Under the pieces are notes generated by a model. The model was not told the DNA's origin and did not search any database. It saw nothing but the letters and a program-made list of their open reading frames with translations. Positions 48,782 to 56,185 of a DNA stretch of 64,000 nt are shown here, one piece after another; the stretch's first letter is position 1; every line of letters starts with the position of its first letter. The stretch spans positions 62,001 to 126,000 of the forward strand of contig JAFTKC010000006.1 in assembly GCA_017456055.1 (NCBI GenBank), written 5' to 3'. A program made the position numbers and the translations under genes. The DNA comes from Clostridia bacterium. GTDB taxonomy: Bacteria; Bacillota; Clostridia; Christensenellales; Borkfalkiaceae.

Positions 48782-50533
48782 TTGGATATTAAATACAAGT
48801 GGGCAACTGAAGAGATATATCCTAGCGACAAGGCTTGGCAAGATGAGTTTAATTATATAAAAGAAAAACTTGATTTATCTTGCTTTAAGGGAACGCTTGA
48901 TAAAAAGGAAAATTTTATCAAGTTTATGAAAGCGCAGGAAAAAATTACTAGAGTTTTAGAAAAACTTAGCGTTTACGCTATGATGAAGCATGACGAAAAT
49001 ACTAAAATTTCGCTCTACGACGGTATGGTAAATCAAATTACTTCGGTCTACGCAGAATTTTCTTCTAAGATAGCCTTCGTAGTGCCCGAATTAACCAAAC
49101 TTTCGACCAAGAAATTAAACGAGTATATTTTAGATAAAGATTTAAGCGATTATTCTTATTTTCTAAAGACACTACTAAAGAGAAAAGAGCACGTCTTAAG
49201 CGAAGATGAAGAAAGGCTTTTAGCGTTAGGCTCTGAAGCGATGAGTTCTTTTAGGGAAATTTTCACTAAAATTGACGATGCCGATTTGCCACTTTCAACT
49301 TTTACCTATAAAGGCGAAAAAATCACCTTGACTCACGGAACTTACGGCGTTTTAATGCACGAACAAGATAGGGCTTTAAGAAAAAAGGCGTTTAACGAAT
49401 ACTATAAAGCATACTATTCGCTTATAAATACCATTTCATCCACCTACTACGGTAGCGTTAAAAAGGACGTTTTCTACGCTAGAGCAAGAAAGTATTCTTC
49501 GGCGTTAGAAATGGCGCTTTCTAACGAAGACGTGGATAAAAAGGTGTATGAGAATCTAATTTCTTCAGTGCATACGGCGCTTCCACTATTGCATAAGTAT
49601 ATGCAAGTAAAAAAGAAAGAGTTAGGATTATCTAAATTGCGCATGTTTGACGTTTACTGCCCTATAGTAGAAAACGCCGAAATTAAATTAGATTACGAAG
49701 ATGCTTACGATTTAGTGGTAAAAGGTTTGTCCGTTTTAGGAAAAGATTACGTTGACCTTTTAGAAAAGGCAAGACGCGAGCGTTGGCTTGACGTTTACGA
49801 AGGAAAGGGAAAGAGAAGCGGGGCGTACAGCGTCGCCGTTTACGATACTCACCCTTACGTTTTATTAAACTATCAAAAAACCACGCACGACGTGTTTACC
49901 ATAGCGCACGAAATGGGGCATAGCATACACTCTTACTTTTCCAACAAGAATCAACCCTATGAAAAGGCCGATTATAAAATTTTCGTTGCCGAAGTTGCTA
50001 GTACGGTAAACGAAGTGTTGCTTATAAAATATCTACTAAAGAACGCAAAGGACGATAAACTTAAAAAATACTTGCTTTCATATTTACTAGAAATGATTAG
50101 AACAACTCTTTTCCGTCAAACACAGTTCGCAGAGTTTGAAGTTTTTTCACACTCTTCGGTGGAAAAGGGAATCCCACTAACAAAAGATATGCTTAGCGAC
50201 GAATATTTAAGATTAAATAGCGAATACTACGGACCTGCCGTTGAAAAGGACGAAAATATTAAGTACGAGTGGGCTAGAATTCCACATTTTTACAGAGCAT
50301 TTTACGTTTATAAGTACGCTACGGGTATAATAAGCGCGCTATCTATTGCAAATAGAATTACCACGCAAGGAAAGGAAGCGGTTGAAGATTACTTTAAGTT
50401 CTTATCTTCGGGAAATTCGGATAGTCCTACCGAACTATTAAAAATAGCAGGCGTAGATTTAGAAGATAAAACCACGTATGAAAGGGCGTTTAACGAGTTT
50501 GAGAACGCGCTAAACGAATTTATTTCACTTTAA
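48782..50533 (+). CDS. pepF: oligoendopeptidase F
   Basis: 583 residues from a TTG at 48782, with GGGG eight to eleven bases upstream. The N-terminal M3 helical domain is followed by the zinc site AHEMGHSIHSYF (HExxH), with the third ligand Glu in FVAEVASTVNE. Family M3B cytoplasmic metallopeptidases cut oligopeptides of about 7-17 residues during nutrient peptide or protein turnover. Length and motifs are standard. Confidence 0.94.
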   Translation: MDIKYKWATEEIYPSDKAWQDEFNYIKEKLDLSCFKGTLDKKENFIKFMKAQEKITRVLEKLSVYAMMKHDENTKISLYDGMVNQITSVYAEFSSKIAFVVPELTKLSTKKLNEYILDKDLSDYSYFLKTLLKRKEHVLSEDEERLLALGSEAMSSFREIFTKIDDADLPLSTFTYKGEKITLTHGTYGVLMHEQDRALRKKAFNEYYKAYYSLINTISSTYYGSVKKDVFYARARKYSSALEMALSNEDVDKKVYENLISSVHTALPLLHKYMQVKKKELGLSKLRMFDVYCPIVENAEIKLDYEDAYDLVVKGLSVLGKDYVDLLEKARRERWLDVYEGKGKRSGAYSVAVYDTHPYVLLNYQKTTHDVFTIAHEMGHSIHSYFSNKNQPYEKADYKIFVAEVASTVNEVLLIKYLLKNAKDDKLKKYLLSYLLEMIRTTLFRQTQFAEFEVFSHSSVEKGIPLTKDMLSDEYLRLNSEYYGPAVEKDENIKYEWARIPHFYRAFYVYKYATGIISALSIANRITTQGKEAVEDYFKFLSSGNSDSPTELLKIAGVDLEDKTTYERAFNEFENALNEFISL

Positions 50534-50544
50534 GGAGAAAGATT

Positions 50545-52014
50545 ATGGCAGTAAAAAAGATTAGAGAAATGCCACATAGTTTAGAAGCAGAACAAGCCAT
50601 TTTGGGTTGTTTGCTTATAGACGTAAAAGTTCAGGTGGAAATTTCAGCGTTTTTAGAAAAAGAAGATTTCTACGCCGAATCACACCAATATATTTTCGGC
50701 GCTATGGAGCAAATAATTAAGGATAATAAGCCGGTAGACTTCGTCACTTTAACCGACTATTTAGAAAAGAACGCCGAACTTGAGAGAGCGGGTGGAATAG
50801 ATTACATAACTGAACTAACTCTCGTTATGCCGTCTACAGCAAACTATCAAATGTATCTCGATATCGTAAAAAGAGATAGTATGCTAAGGCGCATAATCAA
50901 GGGCGGAACTGATATCATAAAAGAGTGTGAAAATAGTTTAGATAGCGACAAAGCGCTCGCTTACGCCGAAAAAACCATCTTCGATATATCGAATAGCGCA
51001 GACACTAGTGAAGTGGTGAAAATAAGCGCCGTTCTTCCCGAAGTAATGGATAAACTCGATAAATTACAAAATGATAAAACGGCGTCTCACGGAGTTAAAA
51101 CTAAGTTTAAGGGCTTGGATTATTTGCTTAACGGACTTCACGGAAGCGATTTAATAATTTTGGCTGCTCGTCCTGCCGTTGGTAAAACCTCGTTTGCTAT
51201 GAATATAGTTGAAGCCGTTGCAGAGCAAGACAAAACTTGTATGGTTTTCTCTCTCGAAATGGGCAGAGAGCAACTCGCGCAAAGAATGGTTTGTTCGGTT
51301 GCAGGCGTAAGTATGGAAAACGCTCAAAAGGGCAAGTTAAAAAGAGATGAATGGCTAAAAATTGCTAAGGCTAAAGAGATTTTATCTAACCAAAAGATTT
51401 TCATCGACGATTCTGCCTTAATAACCCCCGAAGAAGCGCTTTCAAAGTGTAGAAGAATAAAGAAAAAACACGGACTCGATTTAGTTATGGTCGACTATAT
51501 TCAACTTATGAGTTCGGGCAAGAAAAACGAAGAAAATAGGCAACAAGAAATCTCAAAGATTTCAAGAAGTCTTAAGATTATGGCAAAGGAATTAAACGTT
51601 CCCGTGCTAGCGTTATCACAATTATCTCGTGCCGTTGAATCTAGAAAAGGTAGACCACAACTAGCCGACCTTAGAGAATCGGGTGCAATCGAGCAGGACG
51701 CAGATATAGTTATGTTTATTCACCGTCCCGACAAGAACGCAACGGATAAAGAAAGGGCTGAGGGTAAGATTCAAGAAAACGTTGCCGAAATTATCATTGA
51801 AAAGCATAGAAACGGTCCTCAAGGCATAGTAAAACTTTACTTTAGGGGCGAGTGCACTAGGTTTGAAAATCATGCCGACGATACGGGTGAACCTGAAAAA
51901 CTTGAAGAAAACGTCTCTAAACCTGCGGACCTAAGTGGTATGGACGTGGAAGAACTTCCCACAAAAGAACCAGAGTCTGTAATTAAAAGTATAGACGACG
52001 AGATTTTTAATTAA
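50545..52014 (+). CDS. dnaB: replicative DNA helicase DnaB/DnaC type
   Basis: 489 residues. N-terminal domain (MPHSLEAEQAILGCLLID). RecA-like domain with Walker A AARPAVGKTSFAMN, VFSLEMGREQLAQRMVC, Walker B DLVMVDYIQLM, ALSQLSRAVESR and the C-terminal IEKHRNGPQG and YFRGECTRFEN. It unwinds DNA at the replication fork as a hexamer. The C-terminal tail of about 45 acidic residues is longer than usual. SD AAGGAG; first of the genes leading into the ywl cluster. Confidence 0.96.
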   Translation: MAVKKIREMPHSLEAEQAILGCLLIDVKVQVEISAFLEKEDFYAESHQYIFGAMEQIIKDNKPVDFVTLTDYLEKNAELERAGGIDYITELTLVMPSTANYQMYLDIVKRDSMLRRIIKGGTDIIKECENSLDSDKALAYAEKTIFDISNSADTSEVVKISAVLPEVMDKLDKLQNDKTASHGVKTKFKGLDYLLNGLHGSDLIILAARPAVGKTSFAMNIVEAVAEQDKTCMVFSLEMGREQLAQRMVCSVAGVSMENAQKGKLKRDEWLKIAKAKEILSNQKIFIDDSALITPEEALSKCRRIKKKHGLDLVMVDYIQLMSSGKKNEENRQQEISKISRSLKIMAKELNVPVLALSQLSRAVESRKGRPQLADLRESGAIEQDADIVMFIHRPDKNATDKERAEGKIQENVAEIIIEKHRNGPQGIVKLYFRGECTRFENHADDTGEPEKLEENVSKPADLSGMDVEELPTKEPESVIKSIDDEIFN

Positions 52015-52029
52015 GAGAAAATTTATATA

Positions 52030-53019
52030 ATGGAAACCAAAGTACTAAAAATAAGCGAGGAGAGTTTGGAACTTTCAAAGGCTCTTTTGGAGAGTGGAGA
52101 AGTTATCGGCATGCCTACCGAAACGGTTTACGGGCTTGCTGGTGACGGAAGAAATTCTACTGCCGTAAAGAGAATTTTTGAAGTTAAAGGTAGACCAAGC
52201 GATAATCCACTCATTGCGCACGTTCATAAAGATTTTGATTTAGAGAGCCTATGCTATATCGAAAGAGATTACGTGCCTTTGCTAATTAAAGAATTTATGC
52301 CGGGGCCGTTAACCCTAGTTATGAAAAGCAAAGGAGTGGTTTGCAGTGAAGCAATTTGTGGGGGCGAAACTCTAGCCGTTAGAATGCCCTCGCATAAAGG
52401 TTGCCAAGAACTTCTAAAAAAGGTGAATATTCCGCTCGTTGCTCCGTCTGCAAATATTTCTAAACACACGAGTCCCGTGACGGCGAGCCACGTTTACAAC
52501 GACCTAAACGGAAAGATTCCGCTTATACTTGACGGCGGAAAATGTTTAGGTGGGATAGAGAGCACCGTTTTAGACGTGACGGGGGAATATCCTAGAATTT
52601 TGCGAGCAGGCTTAATCACCAAAGAGATGATTGAAAGGGCTACTGGCAAGTGTTTTATAAGCGAACATAAAGAGGGGGACAAGGTTAAATCTCCCGGTGT
52701 AAAGTACACTCACTATCGCCCTAAATGCCAAACCGCCTTATACGAAACGAATCAAGTTGACCAAGCAATTAAAAGATACGAAAAGGAAGTTGCTAACGGA
52801 AAAACGCCTTATATAATGTGCGAAAATAAGTACGCAAAGCAATTTAAGGGAAAAAATCTTTTACTTTTAGGTGAATCGGGAGAAGAGGTTGCTAGCAATC
52901 TCTACGATAAACTTTTAGAGGGCGAAGAAAGGGCCGATATAATAATAGCAATTTCAATGGGCAGGGAAGACGGCGTTTATATGGGAATTATGAACAGGCT
53001 CAAAAAGGCTTGTGGCTAA
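52030..53019 (+). CDS. tsaC: threonylcarbamoyl-AMP synthase (Sua5/YwlC)
   Basis: 329 residues: the YrdC domain (GEVIGMPTETVYGLAGDG, VKGRPSDNPLIAHV, MPGPLTLVMKS, LAVRMPSHKG, APSANISKHTSPV, STVLDVTG) followed by the Sua5 C-terminal domain, with the linker SPGVKYTHYRPKC. It makes threonylcarbamoyl-AMP from threonine, bicarbonate and ATP for the t6A tRNA modification. The order tsaC-ywlE-rpiB is that of the Bacillus ywlC-ywlF region. Confidence 0.95.
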   Translation: METKVLKISEESLELSKALLESGEVIGMPTETVYGLAGDGRNSTAVKRIFEVKGRPSDNPLIAHVHKDFDLESLCYIERDYVPLLIKEFMPGPLTLVMKSKGVVCSEAICGGETLAVRMPSHKGCQELLKKVNIPLVAPSANISKHTSPVTASHVYNDLNGKIPLILDGGKCLGGIESTVLDVTGEYPRILRAGLITKEMIERATGKCFISEHKEGDKVKSPGVKYTHYRPKCQTALYETNQVDQAIKRYEKEVANGKTPYIMCENKYAKQFKGKNLLLLGESGEEVASNLYDKLLEGEERADIIIAISMGREDGVYMGIMNRLKKACG

Positions 53020-53031
53020 AGGGGGATAACG

Positions 53032-53493
53032 ATGCATAAAATTATATTCGTATGCGCGGGTAATACTTGCAGAAGCCCTATGGCAGAAGTAATACTAAAA
53101 AGAAAACTCCAAGAGAAAAAAATTCAAGATATTTTAGTGGAAAGCGCTGGTGAATATGCAGACGACGGCTCTAGTATGAACGAAAATTCAGTTTACGCAT
53201 TAAGAGAACTAGGGTACGATGGGTTTGACGGATTTAAGTCTAGAAGAATGTGTTTCGATATAAAAAGGAGCGCAGGCGTACTAATCTATATGGAAACTTT
53301 CGAGGCGTGGAGAAACGCGCATTGGAACGCTAAAAGTATGCATTACTTCACGGGTAAAGGGGATATTGAAGATCCCTACGGAAAAAGCAAGGAAGAATAC
53401 TTAAAAACGGCAAAGCAAATAGAATACGCTTGCGATAAAATAATGGAAGAAATTATAAACGGAGAAATATTTAAAGGAGACATATATAAATGA
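53032..53493 (+). CDS. ywlE: low-molecular-weight protein arginine phosphatase (YwlE type)
   Basis: 153 residues. P-loop C-x5-R: C8-A-G-N-T-C-R14 in FVCAGNTCRSPMAE, and the acid loop DPYGKS. The Thr at position 12 corresponds to the Thr that makes YwlE selective for phospho-arginine; tyrosine phosphatases of this fold have Ile there. So this is probably the eraser of McsB-made arginine phosphate, and mcsB lies 2 kb downstream in the same run of genes. Four-base overlap with rpiB. Confidence 0.92.
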   Translation: MHKIIFVCAGNTCRSPMAEVILKRKLQEKKIQDILVESAGEYADDGSSMNENSVYALRELGYDGFDGFKSRRMCFDIKRSAGVLIYMETFEAWRNAHWNAKSMHYFTGKGDIEDPYGKSKEEYLKTAKQIEYACDKIMEEIINGEIFKGDIYK

Positions 53494-53942
53494 AAATAGC
53501 GATAGGATGCGACCACGGTGGAATAAATTTAAAACCAATACTTATAAAGTATTTGGAGCAAAAGGAAATCGAGTATATTGATTTTGGTACTTATACGACT
53601 GAATCTACCGACTACAACGACTACGCAGTTAAAGTTTGCGATAGCGTAGTAAAAGGTGAGTGCGATTTAGGTATTCTCATCTGCGGAACGGGAATCGGCA
53701 TGAGCATAATGGCAAATAAGATTAAAGGAATTAGATGCGGACATTGTCACGACGTGTTCTCGGCTAAAATGACTAGACTTCATAATGACGCAAACGTTTT
53801 GGCAGTTGGAGAAAGAGTAGTTGGACCAGGACTATTTATCGAGATAGTTAAGGCGTTTATTAAAACGAATTTTTCTAACGAAGAACGCCATGTAAACAGA
53901 GTTAATAAAATTAAAGCGCTAGAAGAAGAAAATTTTAAATAA
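53490..53942 (+). CDS. rpiB: ribose 5-phosphate isomerase B
   Basis: 150 residues. AIGCDHGGINLKPIL, YDFGT-like DFGTYTTESTDYNDYA, LICGTGIGMSIMANKIKGIRCG with the catalytic Cys in LICGTG, and NDANVLAVGERVVG. It interconverts ribulose 5-phosphate and ribose 5-phosphate (or acts on allose phosphate in some bacteria). Translationally coupled to ywlE. Confidence 0.95.
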   Translation: MKIAIGCDHGGINLKPILIKYLEQKEIEYIDFGTYTTESTDYNDYAVKVCDSVVKGECDLGILICGTGIGMSIMANKIKGIRCGHCHDVFSAKMTRLHNDANVLAVGERVVGPGLFIEIVKAFIKTNFSNEERHVNRVNKIKALEEENFK

Positions 53943-53981
53943 TATTTTTTAAGGAATAAAGATTATTTGGGGGTAAAAGAT

Positions 53982-54857
53982 ATGAAAAAAGTTAAAAAAG
54001 CAGTTATACCTGCTGCGGGATTAGGCACTAGATTTTTGCCTATTACTAAGGCTATTCCAAAGCCAATGTTGTCGGTTTTAGACAAGCCTACTATTCAGTA
54101 CATAGCAGAAGAACTTATCTCGGTTGGAATTGAAGATATTCTAATAGTAGTTTCGCCAGGCTCAGACGTTATTAAAAACCACTTTGGTCCTGCGGAAGAC
54201 TTGGAGAAAAGACTTTTAGAAGACGGCAAGCAAAAACTATATGAAATTGAAAGACAAACTCAAAGATTTAACGTTAGTTTTGCCGTTCAACAAACTGCAA
54301 ACGGATTAGCAGGGGCAATGCTATGTGCCGAGGAATTTATTGACGGCGAGCCTTTTGCCTTGCTTCTTGGCGACGAACTTATTTTTGCCGATAAAGACCA
54401 AACGCCTTGCATGAAAAGGCTAGTAGATATTTTTGAAAGCACGGGTAAGAGCGTTATTGCCACTATGGAAGTTTTTGGCGACGACGTTAGTAAGTACGGC
54501 AATATTGGTATTAGAGAAGAAGTAGACGGAGTTATGGAAGTTTCTTCTATAATAGAAAAGCCGTCGCTAGCAGAAGCGCTTTCAAACAACGCAATAATAG
54601 GCAGATACGTTTTCGACGGCAAAATTATAGATATGCTTAAAACTTTAACGCCTAGAAACAACGAAATCTATTTAACCGACGCTATGGAAGTGCTTGCAAA
54701 TAACAAAGAACTTTTAGCGAGCACCTTTGAAGGCACTAGATACGACGTGGGCGATAAGTTCGGCTATATTAAAGCCAACGTAGAATATGCTCTAAGAAGC
54801 GAAGAAATCGGGGCAGATACCTTAGAATATATAAAAGAATTAGCAAAGAGAATTTAA
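53982..54857 (+). CDS. galU: UTP-glucose-1-phosphate uridylyltransferase
   Basis: 291 residues from the ATG at 53982 (GGGGG eight bases before). Nucleotidyltransferase signature AVIPAAGLGTRFLPITKAIPKPML; then VQQTANGLAGAM, FALLLGDELIF, SSIIEKPSLAEA and GRYVFDGKI. It makes UDP-glucose for glycolipids, wall polymers and sugar interconversion, and could supply the GT8-type enzyme at 32215. Between rpiB and mcsA in one orientation with short gaps. Confidence 0.95.
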   Translation: MKKVKKAVIPAAGLGTRFLPITKAIPKPMLSVLDKPTIQYIAEELISVGIEDILIVVSPGSDVIKNHFGPAEDLEKRLLEDGKQKLYEIERQTQRFNVSFAVQQTANGLAGAMLCAEEFIDGEPFALLLGDELIFADKDQTPCMKRLVDIFESTGKSVIATMEVFGDDVSKYGNIGIREEVDGVMEVSSIIEKPSLAEALSNNAIIGRYVFDGKIIDMLKTLTPRNNEIYLTDAMEVLANNKELLASTFEGTRYDVGDKFGYIKANVEYALRSEEIGADTLEYIKELAKRI

Positions 54858-54860
54858 AAA

Positions 54861-55175
54861 ATGTACGATAAAGTTTGCGAAAAATGCGGAACGAGATTGT
54901 CTTCTTATTATCAAACGGGAATGCTTGGCTGTCCTGAATGCTACAATGCGTTTAGGATGGAAATTTTGTCTACCTTAAAAGATATTCAAAGAAGCACCGA
55001 GCATACGGGAAAGAAACTTTCAAACGGGCTAGACAAGGAACTTCTTGACGAGTATAAGAGATTGCTTAAAGAAAAAGAACTTGCCATAATGGAGGGTAGA
55101 TTTTCCGATTTAAGAGAGATTTCCGCCAATTTATTCGACCTAACTGAAGAACTTAAGAGAAGGGGGTTAATCTAA
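54861..55175 (+). CDS. mcsA: McsA, short form with a single zinc ribbon
   Basis: 104 residues. One CxxC pair at 6-9 (CEKCG) and one at 24-27 (CPECYNAF) make one zinc ribbon. A linker and a C-terminal UvrB/UvrC-like helix pair (about 65-104, RLLKEKELAIMEGRFSDLREI) follow. Bacillus McsA is about 180 residues with two zinc modules, so this is a reduced version. McsA activates the arginine kinase McsB. It starts 3 bases after galU and its stop overlaps the start of mcsB by one base. No ctsR precedes it. Confidence 0.9.
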   Translation: MYDKVCEKCGTRLSSYYQTGMLGCPECYNAFRMEILSTLKDIQRSTEHTGKKLSNGLDKELLDEYKRLLKEKELAIMEGRFSDLREISANLFDLTEELKRRGLI

Positions 55176-56182
55176 TGATAGAAAACACCGAACTTTATCG
55201 TGGCAATATAGTTATGACTAGGGTTAGGCTTGCGAGAAACCTAAGAGATTATCCCTTTATTAACACTCCTAAAGACGCTAAAGAAATCGTTAAAAAAGTT
55301 AATAGAGCCTTGCAAAAGTGCGACACTTTCAATCTAATGTTTTTGGCTAATTTTGACCAAATGGCGTTAGAATCAATGAAAGAAAGACATTTAATAAGCC
55401 AAGCACTAATAGACAATAAAGAGATAAGCGCTGCGCTTATAAACACGGATAAAACCATTTCCATAATGCTAAACGAGGAAGACGTAATAAGAGAGCAATG
55501 TTTTATGCGTGGGCTAAGGCTAACCGAGGCTTATAGAAAACTAGAAAAAATCGACGCTGAACTTTCTAAAAATATGGACTTTGCCTACGATAGAAGATTT
55601 GGCTATCTAACGGCTTGTCCCACCAATTTAGGAACGGGGCTTAGGGCAAGCGTATTGTTATTCTTGCCTGCACTTACCGAAGGGCGAAAGATAAATACTC
55701 TAGTTAGAGAAGTCCAAAAATTAGGGCTAACCGTTCGTGGTCTTTATGGAGAGGGAAGTTCTGGTGAAGGGTTTATGTACCAAGTGAGCAACGAAGTCAC
55801 TTTGGGCGTTTCCGAAGAAGATATTCTAAAAAGCGTAGAAGAAACGGTGCTAAGCATTTGCCAAGCCGAAAGGGAAGAATCGGAAAGACTATTTAGTAAA
55901 AATCAAATAAAAATTATAGACAAGGTAAGAAAATCGTTCGGCGTATTAACTAACGCCGTGCTACTAGATTATAGCGAGTTTCTTTCACACGTTGCCCTAG
56001 TTAAAATGGGCGCAATGCTCGGTATGATAGATATAGACGATTTAGAAGCAATCGACGATTTAATTATAAACGTTCGCCCCGCCGTTTTGTGTGAGCAATA
56101 CGGCAAAAAACTATCTAGCATTGATAGAGATTTATTTAGGGCGGAAATCGTGACTAAAAAACTACTTAAATTAAGGGGGTAA
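55175..56182 (+). CDS. mcsB: protein arginine kinase McsB
   Basis: 335 residues. ATP:guanido phosphotransferase fold: VMTRVRLARNLRDYPF near the start, RFGYLTACPTNLGTGLRASV with the active-site Cys in TACPTN, and RGLYGEGSSGEGFMYQVSN. McsB phosphorylates arginines on misfolded proteins, marking them for ClpC-ClpP. In Bacillus it also inactivates CtsR, which is not encoded here. Sandwiched between mcsA and clpC with 1-base and 3-base junctions. Confidence 0.95.
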   Translation: MIENTELYRGNIVMTRVRLARNLRDYPFINTPKDAKEIVKKVNRALQKCDTFNLMFLANFDQMALESMKERHLISQALIDNKEISAALINTDKTISIMLNEEDVIREQCFMRGLRLTEAYRKLEKIDAELSKNMDFAYDRRFGYLTACPTNLGTGLRASVLLFLPALTEGRKINTLVREVQKLGLTVRGLYGEGSSGEGFMYQVSNEVTLGVSEEDILKSVEETVLSICQAEREESERLFSKNQIKIIDKVRKSFGVLTNAVLLDYSEFLSHVALVKMGAMLGMIDIDDLEAIDDLIINVRPAVLCEQYGKKLSSIDRDLFRAEIVTKKLLKLRG

Positions 56183-56185
56183 AAA

